From Novosphingobium colocasiae (GTDB lineage: Bacteria > Pseudomonadota > Alphaproteobacteria > Sphingomonadales > Sphingomonadaceae): DNA of 64,000 nt. Position numbers and translations under genes: made by a program. The notes under the pieces are model-generated. The model had not been told where the DNA came from. It was given only the letters and a program-made list of their open reading frames with translations, and did not search any database. The DNA lies in contig NZ_BMZA01000001.1 of NCBI RefSeq assembly GCF_014652555.1, positions 534,900 to 598,899 of the forward strand. The letters run 5' to 3'. Each line of letters begins with the position of its first letter. Position 1 is the stretch's first letter. Shown in pieces: positions 16,651 through 26,725 of the stretch.

Positions 16651-17889
16651 TTATACCAGCGCCGCCTTCAGGTCCTCGACCAGATCGAGCCGTTCCCACG
16701 GGAACAGGTCGCCCTTGGCCGTCCTGCCGAAGTGGCCGTAGGCGGCGGTCTGGCGGTAGATCGGCTTGTTGAGGCCAAGGTGCGTGCGGATGCTGCGCGG
16801 GGTCAGGCCGCCAAGGCGGTCGATGCCCAGGATTGCCTGTTCGATCCGGTCATCGCCCACCGTGCCGGTGTCATGCGTATCGACGTAGAGCGAAAGCGGC
16901 TCGGAGACGCCGATGGCATAGGCGATCTGGATGGTGCAGCGCGTGGCGAGCCCGGCCGCCACCACGTTCTTGGCCAGATAGCGGGTGATATAGGCGGCGG
17001 AGCGATCGACCTTGGTCGGGTCCTTGCCCGAAAAGGCACCGCCACCGTGCGGGGCAGCGCCGCCATAGGTATCAACGATGATCTTGCGGCCGGTCAGGCC
17101 GGCGTCGCCGTCAGGGCCGCCGATCTCGAATGCGCCGGTCGGGTTGATGTAATAACGCGTCTCGCGCAGCAGGACCGGTGGGATCACCTCGGCCACCACC
17201 CGCTTCACATAGGCTTCGAGTTCCGCATACTTCGCCAGATCGGCATTCTCGCCGGTCAGGCAGTAGCCCTGCTTGTGCTGGGTGGAAACGACGATCGCGG
17301 TCGCCGCAACGGGTAGCGAGCCTTCGTAGCGCAAGGTCACCTGGCTCTTGGCATCGGGTTCCAGGAACGGCGCGGTGCCGGAATGGCGATCGGCGGCCAT
17401 GCGCTCCAGGATCTTGTGGCTGTAATAGAGCGTGGCCGGCATCAGATCGGGCGTCTCGTCCGTGGCATAGCCGAACATGATGCCCTGATCGCCCGCGCCT
17501 TCGTCCTTGTTGTCGCCGGCATCGACGCCTTGCGCGATCTCGGCGGACTGGCCGTGCAGGTTATTCTCGAACCGGAAGCTCTGCCAGTGGAAGCCGGCCT
17601 GTTCATAGCCGATTGCGCGCACGGTGTTGCGCACGGTCTGTTCGATTTCGGCCAGCGCGCCGTCGGCCCACTCGCCGTTTTCATAGACGCCCTTGCAGCG
17701 GATTTCCCCGGCCAGCACCACAAGCTGAGTGGTGGTCATCGTTTCGCAGGCTACGCGGGCCTCTGCATCCTTGGACAGGAACAGATCGACGATGGCGTCC
17801 GAAATCTGGTCCGCGACCTTGTCGGGATGACCTTCGGAAACGCTTTCGGAAGTGAACAGGTAGTCGCTGCGCATGTGGCCGCCCGTCAT
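16651..17889 (-). CDS. metK: S-adenosylmethionine synthetase
   Basis: 412 residues, the usual length plus a few. Signatures are complete: [17 protein letters not shown] with the ATP-binding histidine, [12 protein letters not shown], and the phosphate loop [19 protein letters not shown]. It makes S-adenosylmethionine from methionine and ATP in the cytosol. The start could be the ATG at 17889 or the one at 17874 (MRSDYLF), which is where homologues usually begin; neither has a strong Shine-Dalgarno. It follows lnt by 30 bases, too little for a riboswitch, so it probably shares the lnt transcript and no SAM-sensing leader is visible. Confidence 0.97.
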   Translation of the reverse strand: MTGGHMRSDYLFTSESVSEGHPDKVADQISDAIVDLFLSKDAEARVACETMTTTQLVVLAGEIRCKGVYENGEWADGALAEIEQTVRNTVRAIGYEQAGFHWQSFRFENNLHGQSAEIAQGVDAGDNKDEGAGDQGIMFGYATDETPDLMPATLYYSHKILERMAADRHSGTAPFLEPDAKSQVTLRYEGSLPVAATAIVVSTQHKQGYCLTGENADLAKYAELEAYVKRVVAEVIPPVLLRETRYYINPTGAFEIGGPDGDAGLTGRKIIVDTYGGAAPHGGGAFSGKDPTKVDRSAAYITRYLAKNVVAAGLATRCTIQIAYAIGVSEPLSLYVDTHDTGTVGDDRIEQAILGIDRLGGLTPRSIRTHLGLNKPIYRQTAAYGHFGRTAKGDLFPWERLDLVEDLKAALV

Positions 17890-17919
17890 ATAAAGATTGC
17901 TTTAAGTTAGGACCCGGCT

Positions 17920-19569
17920 CTAGCGGCGGCGGCGGTGCAGGGCAACCATGAAAAAGGCGAGCAGGATCAGCGCGGCGGCTAGCGTCAGCGGCAGGGCGTT
18001 GCCGATGCGGGCGAAGGCGGTGGCTTCGTGGGCTGGCGGAATGAAGCCGTCCAGCCGGCTGCGGTGGTGCCACGGGGCGAATGCGCGCACCACGCCGTCG
18101 GCATCGATCACCGCGCTGATCCCGGTGGTGGTGGACCGCAGCACCGGCAGCCCTTCTTCGATCGCGCGCAGCCGCGCCTGCGCCAGATGCTGCGGCGGGC
18201 CCCAGGCCCCGAACCAGCCATCGTTGGACGGGTTGAAGATATAGTCCGGCCGCGCCTTGGGATCGACGACCTCGCCGCTGAAGACGATCTCATAGCAAAT
18301 CTGCACGCCCGCCTTGCCGTAATCGCCCAGATCATACGTGCGCGGGCCGGGGCCCGGCCAGAAATCGAGCGCCCCGGCGACAAGGCGTGAGAGGCCGAGC
18401 GGCTCCAGCAACCCCCGCATCGGCAGGTATTCGCCGTAAGGGACCAGATGCGCCTTGGAATAGCTGGCGAGGATATCGCCCCGGCCATCGAACGCGGTCA
18501 CCGAATTGCGCGCGCCGCGCACTTTGCCATCGGCCATCACCAGATCGACGCCGCCGCTCAGCAGCAGACCGTAATCGCCGATGGTATGGCCGATCCGCCG
18601 CCGCGCCAGGCCGGGATCGGCGGCATACGTGAACTGGTAGTAGTATTCGGAAGGGTACCCGTCGCGCAGATAGTCGGCCAGCCCGGATTCGGGCCAGAGC
18701 ACCAGTCGCTTCTGGCCGGGGCGCAGCGGTGGCGACAGCCGGGCGAGGGTCTGGAAATTGGGCTCGAACCGGCGCGGATCGTCGATCACTTCCTGGCGCA
18801 GGTCCGGCTGGACCAGCGTATAGGCAATGCCGCCCTCCGCCTGCTCGGCCGGCGGGCGCAGCGCGACCATGCCCAGCGCGGCAAGGGCGAGCGGCAACAG
18901 CGCGCCCAGCGCTCCCGCCAGGCGGACCGGGGCGGAGCGCGCCGCAGCAGCGTGCCCGGCGGCCCAGGCTGCTGCGGCCGCCAGCAGCACGAGCAGGCCG
19001 GAGAGGCCATAGGTCCCGATCCACGGCGTCAGCGCGGCCAGCCCCGGATGGCGAAACGGGCCCAGCAAGGCGACGCCGATCGGGTTCCAGGCAAAGCCGG
19101 TGAACAGCCACGCGCGCAGCCACTCGCTGACGATCCACAGGCCCGCAAAGGCGGGAACGGCGGCGAGCGCGGGCGGGGTTCCCGGCGCGGGGCGCACGAT
19201 CAGCCACAGGCCTAGGCTCGCGAGGCCGGGGAAGATCGCGAGATAGAGCGAGAGCAGCCCCACCGCGATCCCGCCCAGCCACACCGGCATCTGCGCCTGA
19301 TAGGTAAAGGCGGTGGCGATCCAGTTGTCGCTCAGCGTGAACAGGCCAAGCCCGAACAGCCACCCGGTCAGAAATGCCGACCGCGCCCCGCCGGCCCGCA
19401 TTGCCAGCCACGCCAGGCAAGCCATGCCGATCAGCGTCAGCGGCCACAGCGCCAGCGGCTGGAACCCGCAGGCCGCAAGGACGCCCGCCACGATCGGCAG
19501 CAGCCACGCGATCACGCGGCGGATAGCGGGCGAGGGAGGGGAAAGCGGCGCAGACCGGTCAGAAGGCAT
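17920..19569 (-). CDS. lnt: Apolipoprotein N-acyltransferase
   Basis: 549 residues. Six or more hydrophobic segments fill the first 220 residues and the last 25 contain another. Between them is the carbon-nitrogen hydrolase domain with its triad: Glu in VLWPESGLADYL, Lys in YSKAHLVPYGEYLP and Cys in GVQICYEIVFSGE. The enzyme adds the third acyl chain to the lipidated N-terminal cysteine of lipoproteins in the inner membrane, which fits the many lipoproteins in this window. The gene starts the lnt-metK pair and lies behind the terminator that ends the DUF4167 gene. Confidence 0.96.
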   Translation of the reverse strand: MPSDRSAPLSPPSPAIRRVIAWLLPIVAGVLAACGFQPLALWPLTLIGMACLAWLAMRAGGARSAFLTGWLFGLGLFTLSDNWIATAFTYQAQMPVWLGGIAVGLLSLYLAIFPGLASLGLWLIVRPAPGTPPALAAVPAFAGLWIVSEWLRAWLFTGFAWNPIGVALLGPFRHPGLAALTPWIGTYGLSGLLVLLAAAAAWAAGHAAAARSAPVRLAGALGALLPLALAALGMVALRPPAEQAEGGIAYTLVQPDLRQEVIDDPRRFEPNFQTLARLSPPLRPGQKRLVLWPESGLADYLRDGYPSEYYYQFTYAADPGLARRRIGHTIGDYGLLLSGGVDLVMADGKVRGARNSVTAFDGRGDILASYSKAHLVPYGEYLPMRGLLEPLGLSRLVAGALDFWPGPGPRTYDLGDYGKAGVQICYEIVFSGEVVDPKARPDYIFNPSNDGWFGAWGPPQHLAQARLRAIEEGLPVLRSTTTGISAVIDADGVVRAFAPWHHRSRLDGFIPPAHEATAFARIGNALPLTLAAALILLAFFMVALHRRRR

Positions 19570-19593
19570 GGGCTGCGACTATGTAGGGCAGCG

Positions 19594-19625
19594 AAACGGC
19601 GGCGCAAGCATCCTTGCACCGCCGT
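19594..19625 (-). terminator. Intrinsic terminator after the DUF4167 gene
   Basis: A 13-bp stem (19596-19608 with 19613-19625) around a 4-base loop. The only plus-strand mismatch becomes a G-U pair in the minus-strand RNA, and GTTTCG follows. This supports termination of minus-strand transcription 40 bases beyond the DUF4167 stop and separates it from lnt. Confidence 0.65.
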
Positions 19626-19664
19626 CTCAATCGGATCATCGATCAGGCCGGATGGCCGGCCCGA

Positions 19665-20585
19665 TCAGCCCACGGTTTCGAGCGAATCGCCGTTGCCGTC
19701 CGAAGCGGCGGCCTTGCGGGGCCGGCCGCGGGGGCGGGGTTTTTGTTCGGCCACTGCCGGTGCTGCGACGGGCTCGGCCTCAGGGGCGGCGGTTTCAGCG
19801 CGGGGCTTGCGACCGGCGCGGGCGCGCAGCGGCTTGCGTTCCGCGCCGTCGCCTTCGCGCTCTTCCTTGCCGGAGAACGAGGGCGGTAGCGACGAGGACA
19901 GATCGAACGAAGGCTGCGGCTGTTCGGCGTCGGCCACCGCCTTCGGCGCATCAGCCGTCGCCTTCGGCGCATCGCCGGGCTGATCGTCGCGATCGCGACG
20001 GCGCGGTTTGTTGCGGCTCTTTTCAGGGGCACCGCCGCCGCGCGCTTCGCGCACAAAGGGGTTTTCTACCGGTTCGTAGATTGAACGGTTGCCGTCCGGC
20101 TGGGCGCGGTTGCCATCATCTGCGAGCGCGACACCATCATCCTCCACCGGCTGGGGACGGTTGCCCCGCTCGGCGCGAGGCGCACGCTCGGCCCGTTCGG
20201 GGCGCTCCGCTCGTTCGGGCCGCTCAGCCCGTTCGGGCCGCTCGACACGGTCAACGGCAGCCTCGTCATCGGAATCGCCGTCGTTGTCGTAGCCATAGCC
20301 GTATTCATACGGCCGCTCTTCCCGGCGGGGCGGGCGCGAATCGTCCTGGCGCTGGCGCTGGTCGGCGATGACGCGGAAATAGTGATCGGCGAACTGGAGG
20401 TAATATTCCTCCATCACGCGATCGCCATTGAGATGGGCGTCATGGGCCAGCTTCTTGTACTTCTCGAGCAGTTGCGGAGCGTTGCCCCGTGCCCTGCTGT
20501 CGATCCGATTCGTTTGCTGACCGCCCTGCTGGCGATTGTTGTTACCGCGGCCACGCCTGCGGTTGTTACCACGATTGTTATTCAA
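19665..20585 (-). CDS. DUF4167 domain protein, probable RNA-binding
   Basis: 306 residues. The N-terminus is rich in Asn, Arg and Gly (MNNNRGNNRRRGRGNNNR), followed by the conserved DUF4167 core (residues about 28-75: LLEKYKKLAHDAHLNGDRVM, then EYYLQFADHYFRVI). The rest is low-complexity: acidic, then (ERPERA)n repeats, then basic with an AT-hook-like PRGRPRK near the C-terminus. The family is nearly confined to Alphaproteobacteria and sits beside prfA-prmC, as here. An RNA or ribosome-related role is inferred from the RGG-like start and the neighbours. No enzyme motif is present. Confidence 0.9.
   Translation of the reverse strand: MNNNRGNNRRRGRGNNNRQQGGQQTNRIDSRARGNAPQLLEKYKKLAHDAHLNGDRVMEEYYLQFADHYFRVIADQRQRQDDSRPPRREERPYEYGYGYDNDGDSDDEAAVDRVERPERAERPERAERPERAERAPRAERGNRPQPVEDDGVALADDGNRAQPDGNRSIYEPVENPFVREARGGGAPEKSRNKPRRRDRDDQPGDAPKATADAPKAVADAEQPQPSFDLSSSLPPSFSGKEEREGDGAERKPLRARAGRKPRAETAAPEAEPVAAPAVAEQKPRPRGRPRKAAASDGNGDSLETVG
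20191..20244. repeat. In-frame 18-bp tandem repeat inside the DUF4167 gene
   Basis: Three near-identical 18-bp units (core CCCGTTCGGGCCGCTC) encode three ERPERA hexapeptides. In-frame repeats of this kind change copy number easily, so the length of the charged linker may vary between strains. Confidence 0.8.
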
Positions 20586-20835
20586 GGATTACGTACCTCA
20601 AAACCCCTGGCACTGCGCCGGCAAAACCCGGCATGCCGCATGTGCATGAACGCGGCAGCCCCCCTGCTGTCGCGGCTTCCTCATCTGCCAAGTTCGGGGC
20701 CGCATCCTGCCACGGCCGCCTGCAAATGACGGAGATGATCCGCGACCGGGAATTTGCATCCGGATGGCGGTTCGTTAGTTTGAATAAGTGTTTCGCCTCG
20801 CGATTCCAAGCGATATTTCGTCGATTTTCACATCA

Positions 20836-21675
20836 TCAACAGGAAAATACGACAACGCGCGGCCTGCCGCCAAGGTCATGGACCAGCCGCGAGGCCATTC
20901 CTGCGGCCGCGCCCAGCGCCGCAACCGCGTCCGCCTGGGTATGGCCGATTTCCACCAGCGCCAGTCCATCGGCAGCCAGCAGCGCGGGCAGGCGGGGGAT
21001 GAGGATGCGGTAATCGTCCAGCCCGGCCGGCCCGGCGAACAGCGCCGATGCCGGCTCATACGACCGCACCGACGGGGCCAGATCGGCGTCATCCTCGACG
21101 TAAGGCGGATTGGCGAGGATCAGGTCGAACGGCCCGTCCACCCCCCCGGTCCAGTCGGGCAGGCGCCAGTCGGCCGCCACCATGCGCGCCCGTTCGGCGA
21201 GGCCCAGCGCCTGCGCATTGGCCGCCGCAACCGCCAGCGCTCCGGCCGAGGCATCGATCCCCACCCCGGTCGCTTCGGCCAGGTTGGCCAGTACCGTCAG
21301 CAGCAGCGCGCCCGAACCGGTGCCGCAATCAAGCACGCGCCGGGCCCCCGGCCGCTCCCCCAGCGCGGTTTCGACCAGCACTTCGGAATCGCCGCGCGGG
21401 ATAAGCACGCGGGCATCGACGCTGAACGGCAGGCCGAAAAACTCCTGAGTCCCGGTGATATAGGCCACCGGTTCCTGCGCCGCGCGGCGATCGGCCAGCG
21501 CGGCAAAGCCATCGGGAGCCGGATCGCGCATATGGCGCAGCAGCAGATCGGAGCGGCTCGCCGCCAGCGCATGGGCCATCAGCACTTCGGCATCCAGCCG
21601 CGCGGTATCGCTGGTGGCCCCGAGGCGCTCCGCCGCCGCGCGGATCGCTTCGCCGACGGTCTGATGCTCAGCCAT
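20836..21675 (-). CDS. prmC: Release factor N5-glutamine methyltransferase
   Basis: 279 residues. The N-terminal helical domain binds the release factor. The methyltransferase part has the SAM motif [13 protein letters not shown] (about residues 114-126) and the catalytic NPPYVED at 189-195, which binds the glutamine side chain. It methylates the GGQ glutamine of RF1 and RF2, raising peptide release. Its start overlaps the end of prfA, its substrate gene, by eight bases, the usual arrangement. A 250-base gap with no convincing gene follows before DUF4167. Confidence 0.95.
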   Translation of the reverse strand: MAEHQTVGEAIRAAAERLGATSDTARLDAEVLMAHALAASRSDLLLRHMRDPAPDGFAALADRRAAQEPVAYITGTQEFFGLPFSVDARVLIPRGDSEVLVETALGERPGARRVLDCGTGSGALLLTVLANLAEATGVGIDASAGALAVAAANAQALGLAERARMVAADWRLPDWTGGVDGPFDLILANPPYVEDDADLAPSVRSYEPASALFAGPAGLDDYRILIPRLPALLAADGLALVEIGHTQADAVAALGAAAGMASRLVHDLGGRPRVVVFSC

Positions 21676-22741
21676 CCATCGCGGCGAGCCGCTTGGCCTC
21701 GTCCTCGGCGATCAGCGCGTCGATCAGCTCGGCCAGGCCCGGCCCTTCAAGGATTTCGGGCAGGCGATGCAGGGTCAGGTTGATGCGGTGATCGGTAACG
21801 CGGCCTTGCGGGAAGTTGTAAGTGCGGATGCGTTCCGACCGATCGCCTGAGCCGACCATGGCCTTGCGTGCCTCGGCCTCGGCCCCTTGTGCTTCGTCGC
21901 GCATCTTCTCGAACAGCCGCGCGCGCAGCACCTGCATCGCCTTGGCCTTGTTCTTGTGCTGGCTGCGCTCGTCCTGGCAGATGACCACCAAGCCGCTGGG
22001 CAGGTGCGTGATGCGCACGGCGGAATCGGTGGTGTTGACGTGCTGCCCGCCCGCGCCTGATGCGCGGTAGATGTCGATCTTGAGGTCCTTGTCCTCGATT
22101 TGCACGTCCACCTCGCTCGGTTCGGGCAGGACCGCGACGGTCGCGGCCGAGGTGTGGATGCGCCCGCCGCTTTCGGTGACCGGCACTCGCTGGACACGGT
22201 GGACGCCGCTTTCGAACTTGAACCTGGCGAACACGCCGGTGCCCGAGACGTTGGCCACCACTTCCTTGAACCCGCCGATGTCGCTGGCGTTGGCCGAGAT
22301 CATCTCGACCCGCCAGCCCTGTTCGGCGGCATAGCGTTCGTACATGCGATAGAGGTCGGCAGCGAACAGCGCGGCTTCATCGCCACCGGTACCGGCGCGG
22401 ATTTCCAGCATCGCCGGCCGCTGATCCGCCGCATCGCGCGGCAGCATGGCCAAGGCAAGGCGATGTTCCGCCACCGGCAACTCGGCCCTGATCCGCGCCA
22501 CTTCCTCCGCCGCAAGCGCGCGCATCTCCGGGTCCGGATCGTCGAGCGCCTGCAGGTTGGCCATCTCCGCGCGCATCGTCGCGACTTGCCCGGCGACCTG
22601 CGCAACCGGCTCCAGCTCGGCATAGTCGCGGCTGGCGGTGACGAAGGCGTCACCCTCCAGCGTGCCCGAAGCGAGCCGCGCTTCCAGCTCGGCAAAGCGG
22701 TGCGCGATCTGGCGCAGGCGTTCGTCGGAAACGATGCTCAT
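21668..22741 (-). CDS. prfA: Peptide chain release factor 1
   Basis: 357 residues from the ATG at 22741 (MSIVSDERL); the open frame continues to 22912 only because it runs through a repeat. The GGQ catalytic motif is at residues 231-233 in [16 protein letters not shown]. The stop-codon-recognition region has the RF1-type tripeptide position in domain 2, near [16 protein letters not shown]. It terminates translation at UAA and UAG. It overlaps prmC. The 538 bases upstream, before hisS, are filled with repeats, so hisS and prfA are probably separate transcription units. Confidence 0.96.
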   Translation of the reverse strand: MSIVSDERLRQIAHRFAELEARLASGTLEGDAFVTASRDYAELEPVAQVAGQVATMRAEMANLQALDDPDPEMRALAAEEVARIRAELPVAEHRLALAMLPRDAADQRPAMLEIRAGTGGDEAALFAADLYRMYERYAAEQGWRVEMISANASDIGGFKEVVANVSGTGVFARFKFESGVHRVQRVPVTESGGRIHTSAATVAVLPEPSEVDVQIEDKDLKIDIYRASGAGGQHVNTTDSAVRITHLPSGLVVICQDERSQHKNKAKAMQVLRARLFEKMRDEAQGAEAEARKAMVGSGDRSERIRTYNFPQGRVTDHRINLTLHRLPEILEGPGLAELIDALIAEDEAKRLAAMDG

Positions 22742-22774
22742 CGCGGGGCTTGCCGGTTTTCGTTGAAGACAGTC

Positions 22775-23008
22775 CGGTTCACGCGGAGGCGCGGAGACGC
22801 GGAGAAGAAGGCAGGATTCAGGTTCGCGCAAAGGCGCGAAGGCGCAAAGGGTAAGTTGTGTGCCGCAGGCATATTTTGCTGAACTGACGTAGCAGCAAAA
22901 CCGCTCATGCATCTGGAATGCGGCTTCGCCGCAAGCCCTTTGCGCCTTTGCGCCTTTGCGCGAACCCTGTTTCCTGTTCTCCGCGTCTCCGCGCCTCCGC
23001 GTGAAACC
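22775..23008. repeat. Large inverted repeat with arms of about 75 bp
   Basis: The left arm (about 22775-22852) and the right arm (about 22935-23008) are near-identical reverse complements. Each is built from short direct units: GCGGAGRCGCGGAG-like and GGCGCAAAGGCGCAAAGG-like. They enclose an 82-base loop. The 538-base stretch 22742-23279 holds this element and two REP-like elements and no gene; open frames through it are repeat artefacts. It lies between hisS and prfA, both on the minus strand, so a transcript through it would fold into a very long hairpin. Confidence 0.85.
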
Positions 23009-23059
23009 GCGATCATCAGCCCCGCGTCTCTCCTGAAGGGCAGGGGACGCACCCTATAT

Positions 23060-23152
23060 TCGTCATTCCCGCGAACGCGGGAACCCAGCCGATGCGCTTG
23101 CCCTTCAAGCAGCGGCAGGAGATGGGCCCCCGCCTGCGCGGGGGTGACGAGG
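23060..23152. repeat. REP-like element, paired hairpins
   Basis: Two palindromes face each other: TTCCCGCG-AA-CGCGGGAA near 23067-23084 and CCCCCGC-CTGC-GCGGGGG near 23128-23145. They are flanked by CGTCA at the left edge and TGACG at the right. This is the classic CGTCAT-type repetitive extragenic palindrome pair found in many Proteobacteria. Confidence 0.75.
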
Positions 23153-23164
23153 GATGAACCACCT

Positions 23165-23258
23165 TTGTCATGCTGAACTTGTTTCAGCATCCATCTCTCC
23201 CCGAAGACCGTTGGCCTGGACGGTGAAATGGACCCTGCAACGAGTTCAGGGTGACGGG
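23165..23258. repeat. REP-like element, copy related to 58660-58755
   Basis: The left part has a TGCTGAAC...GTTTCAGCA palindrome and the right part TGGACCCTG...AGTTCAGGGTGACG, with GTCA/TGAC edges. The element at 58660-58755 is the same arrangement in the opposite orientation, with only the middle differing. Confidence 0.75.
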
Positions 23259-23279
23259 AGATGAGAGCGTGTGGCGTCT

Positions 23280-24557
23280 TCACCCTTGCTCCTCGACGAA
23301 ACCGTCAAACAGCGCGCGCGCGGCGGGAAATCTGTTCCACTCTTCATCCAGCAGCCGGATGGTTGCGGACATCTCGCCGTCACGGACATCGAGCGAGATG
23401 ATCGACGCCGGATCGAATTTTTTGGCGCGATCGAAGCGTTTGCGCGGAGAGCCGGTCGCCACCAGCTCCACGGAAAAACCGGAGCGGCGCATGAGGCTTG
23501 TCAGCGCCAAAGCGGCTGTCTCGCGTTCCGGGTGTTCTGCTGCCACCGCCAGATCAACGGAATGGCTTTTGAGTGCCTGCGCATCCCCCACCAGCATCGC
23601 CAGCCGCTCGATCCCCGCTGCCCAGCCGACCGCCGGGGTGGCCGGGCCGCCCAGCGATTCCATCAGGCCGTCATAGCGCCCGCCGCCCAGCACCGTCCCT
23701 TGCGCGCCGAGCCGGTCGGTGACGAATTCGAAGGCGGTGTGGCGGTAATAGTCCAGCCCGCGCACCAGCGATGCGGCGCGGGTCCACTGGACGTCGGCAG
23801 CGTCCAGCCCGGCCGTCACCGCGCCGAAGAAGTCCTGGGCCTCGGCCGAAAGAAACTGGTCGATCTGCGGGGCGTCGGCCACGAACACCTTGTCGCGCGG
23901 GTCCTTGCTGTCGAGGATGCGCAGCGGGTTGCGTTCCAGCCGGTCCTGCGAATCCTCGCTCAGATCGGCCTTCACGGCGCGGAAATAGTCGATCAGCGCC
24001 GCCCGCCAGGCGTCGCGGCTGGCGGCGTCGCCCAGGGTGTTGAGCTGCAGGGTGACGCCATCGGCGATGCCCAGTTCCTTCAGCAACTGGTCCGCCATGA
24101 CCAGCAGCTCGACATCGGCCATCGGTTCGGCCGCGCCGATCACCTCGGCGTCGAGCTGGTGGAACTGGCGATAGCGGCCCTTTTGCGGCCGCTCATAGCG
24201 GAACAGCGGGCCGTGGGTCGCCAGCTTGACCGGGGCGAACTGCTTCCACCCGTTGGTCAGGTATGCACGGGCGATGCCGGCGGTGAATTCCGGGCGCAGC
24301 GTCAGCGATTCCCCGCCGCGATCGTCGAACGAATACATCTCCTTGGACACGACATCGGTCGTCTCGCCCAGCGAGCGGGAGAACACGGCGGTCTTTTCGA
24401 ACACCGGCATTTCGATCCTGCGAAAGCGATAGAGCCGGCGCACGCGCTCGAACGTCTCGACAACGTGGGCGAACGCTTCCGCCTCGGCCCCGAAGATGTC
24501 CTGGGTGCCCCGGATCGCCTGGGGGGTGGCCGGCTGCTGCTGCGTGTCCTTGCTCAT
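23280..24557 (-). CDS. hisS: Histidyl-tRNA synthetase
   Basis: 425 residues, a class II synthetase. Motif 2 appears as [23 protein letters not shown]; the histidine-specific loops are [15 protein letters not shown] and [14 protein letters not shown]; and motif 3 is [14 protein letters not shown]. An anticodon-binding domain occupies the last 95 residues. It charges tRNA-His in the cytosol. It diverges from the M61 peptidase gene, about 90 bases away. The downstream side opens into the repeat island, and no clear terminator is seen other than those palindromes. Confidence 0.97.
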   Translation of the reverse strand: MSKDTQQQPATPQAIRGTQDIFGAEAEAFAHVVETFERVRRLYRFRRIEMPVFEKTAVFSRSLGETTDVVSKEMYSFDDRGGESLTLRPEFTAGIARAYLTNGWKQFAPVKLATHGPLFRYERPQKGRYRQFHQLDAEVIGAAEPMADVELLVMADQLLKELGIADGVTLQLNTLGDAASRDAWRAALIDYFRAVKADLSEDSQDRLERNPLRILDSKDPRDKVFVADAPQIDQFLSAEAQDFFGAVTAGLDAADVQWTRAASLVRGLDYYRHTAFEFVTDRLGAQGTVLGGGRYDGLMESLGGPATPAVGWAAGIERLAMLVGDAQALKSHSVDLAVAAEHPERETAALALTSLMRRSGFSVELVATGSPRKRFDRAKKFDPASIISLDVRDGEMSATIRLLDEEWNRFPAARALFDGFVEEQG

Positions 24558-24649
24558 AGCGCGCGCGACTAGCCGGAATTGCGGCGGGGGGGAAGAGAGC
24601 GCGGTGGATCGGGGCGGGCTGCAGCTTGCGGCGGGCAGCGCGGCAAGCC

Positions 24650-26614
24650 ATGAAGCAGGCAGTGATGATAAAAAATGTTGTCAGAGAGGTTGCCCTGGCA
24701 AGCGCGATGGCGCTGGCTGCGGCTGGTGCGCCCGCAATCGCGCGGGCGGACGACGGGCGGCAGCGCTACCCGCTGACCAGCCCGGACTTGCCGGCCGCCG
24801 CCGACACCGCCTGGCCCGGCGGAACCATCGCGCTCGACATCGATGCCACCGACATCGCGCGCGGCCTCTATCGCGTCACCGAAACGATCCCGCTGCCGCC
24901 GGGGACGCGGCGGCTGTCGCTGCTGCTGCCGGACTGGCTGCCGGGCAGCCACGGACCTGACAATTCGCCCGCCGAACTGGTTGACCTGCGCTTCACCGTC
25001 GATGGCAAGCCCGCGCCTTGGCGTCGCGATCCGGTGGAGACGAGCGCCTTCCATATCGACCTGCCCGAGGGCGCGGCCACGCTGACCGCGCGGTTTGTCC
25101 ACACCTCGCCGCTGCAGCCGGGCGAAGGCCGGGTGACGATGACTGACGCGATGCTCAACCTCAAATGGGAGCACATGAGCCTGTACCCCACCGGCCATGC
25201 GGTCAGCCGCATCCCGGTGCGCCCCTCGGTGACCCTGCCAGCCGGCTGGACCCCCGCCACGGCGCTGCCCGGTCTGGTCCGGCAGGGCAATCGGGCGAGT
25301 TGGGCCGCGACGGATTATGCGACGCTGATCGACAGCCCGATCTTTGCCGGGGCCAACTATCGCCGGTTCGATCTCGGCCGATCGGTCACTATCGATGCCT
25401 TTGCCGATGTGCCCGCGTACCTGGCGCTCGACCCGGCCAATCTGGAAAAACTGCGCCGCCTGGTATCGGAAAGCACGGCCGTGTTCGGCCCGCTACCGGC
25501 CGGCCGCTATCAGTTCCTCGTCGCGCTGACCAACCAGCTTGGCGACATCGGGCTGGAACACCTCGCATCGAGCGAGGACGCGATCGAGCCGGGCAGCTTC
25601 ATCGACTGGGCGGGGACCGACTGGGACCACAACACCCTGCCGCACGAACTGGTCCACGCCTGGAACGGCAAGTACCGGCGTCCCGCCGGGCTCGCCACGC
25701 CCGATTACCGCACGCCGATGCAGGACGATCTGCTGTGGGTCTATGAAGGGCAGACCCAGTTCTGGGGGCTGGTGCTGGCGGTGCGATCAGGCGTGCAGCG
25801 CAAGGACACCGTGCTGGGGGCGATCGCCCAGCGCGCCGCCGGACTCGCCGCGAGCGCGGGGCGCGGCTGGCGGCCGCTGATCGACACCACCTATGATCCG
25901 ATCATCGCGAACCGCAAGCCCAAGCCCTATGGCTCGCTGGCGCGGGGCGAGGACTATTACTGGGAAGGCGCGCTGATCTGGCTGGAGGCGGACCAGCTCA
26001 TCCGCACCGGCACGAAAGGCGCGCGCGGGCTGGACGATTTCGCTCGCGCCTTCTTTGCGCCCGGACAGGGCGACGGGCGGCTCAGCACCTATACTTTCGA
26101 CGATGTCACCGCCGCGCTCAATGCGGTCTACCCTTATGATTGGGCCACGTTCCTGCGCCAACGGATCGAGCAGCCGGGGCAGGGCGCGCCTTATGCCGGG
26201 ATCGAGCGGGGCGGCTACCGGCTGGTCTGGCGCGATGTGCCCAACAGCTATGAACAGGCATTGATGACCCGGCAGGGCGCGCTCTATCTCACTCACTCGC
26301 TGGGGATGGAGCTGAACCGCGAAGGTGTGGTGACCTCGGTGATGTGGGATGGCCCGGCGTTCAATGCCGGTCTGGTCACCGGCGCGCAGATTCTGGGAAT
26401 CGATGGCACGGCCTGGTCGGCAGAGGCGATGAAGGCGGCGATCACCCGCGCCAAATCCGCCCCGGCACCAATCCAGTTCGTGGTGCAACGCGGGAACCGT
26501 ATCCTGAACGTGGCCGTCGATTATCATGGCGGGCTGCGCTGGCCGTGGCTCGAACCGGCGGTCGGCAATGGTGAATCCGGCATCGACAAGCTGTTTCAGC
26601 CTCGTACCAAGTAA
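24650..26614 (+). CDS. M61 family metallopeptidase with PDZ domain
   Basis: About 654 residues from ATG 24650; ATG 24665 and an upstream start at 24626 are possible. The N-terminus carries a signal peptide ([22 protein letters not shown]), so it is exported. The zinc motif [10 protein letters not shown] is near residue 332, with the distal glutamate expected in [17 protein letters not shown] domain follows around residues 540-620 ([23 protein letters not shown], split by loops). M61 enzymes are glycyl aminopeptidases that remove N-terminal glycine or alanine. A periplasmic role in peptide degradation is inferred. It is divergent from hisS. Confidence 0.9.
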   Translation: MKQAVMIKNVVREVALASAMALAAAGAPAIARADDGRQRYPLTSPDLPAAADTAWPGGTIALDIDATDIARGLYRVTETIPLPPGTRRLSLLLPDWLPGSHGPDNSPAELVDLRFTVDGKPAPWRRDPVETSAFHIDLPEGAATLTARFVHTSPLQPGEGRVTMTDAMLNLKWEHMSLYPTGHAVSRIPVRPSVTLPAGWTPATALPGLVRQGNRASWAATDYATLIDSPIFAGANYRRFDLGRSVTIDAFADVPAYLALDPANLEKLRRLVSESTAVFGPLPAGRYQFLVALTNQLGDIGLEHLASSEDAIEPGSFIDWAGTDWDHNTLPHELVHAWNGKYRRPAGLATPDYRTPMQDDLLWVYEGQTQFWGLVLAVRSGVQRKDTVLGAIAQRAAGLAASAGRGWRPLIDTTYDPIIANRKPKPYGSLARGEDYYWEGALIWLEADQLIRTGTKGARGLDDFARAFFAPGQGDGRLSTYTFDDVTAALNAVYPYDWATFLRQRIEQPGQGAPYAGIERGGYRLVWRDVPNSYEQALMTRQGALYLTHSLGMELNREGVVTSVMWDGPAFNAGLVTGAQILGIDGTAWSAEAMKAAITRAKSAPAPIQFVVQRGNRILNVAVDYHGGLRWPWLEPAVGNGESGIDKLFQPRTK

Positions 26615-26725
26615 TGATGCGGGCGATTGAATAACTCTGTTGCGATGCAGCAGGCGCGGGGCTAAGTCGGCGATCGCGTGACCGGCGCGGCCGGTACCCG
26701 GATTGCTGATATACGAAGGACGACC

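Noticed and set aside
17890..17919. SAM riboswitch in front of metK
   Set aside because: Only 30 bases separate lnt and metK, too few for any known SAM riboswitch, and no characteristic pairing is seen.
22742..22912. N-terminal extension of prfA by 57 codons
   Set aside because: It translates the long inverted repeat; homologues begin at the ATG at 22741.
23060..23258. CRISPR array
   Set aside because: The repeats are facing palindromes of different families with no regular unit and spacer, so they are REP elements, not CRISPR.
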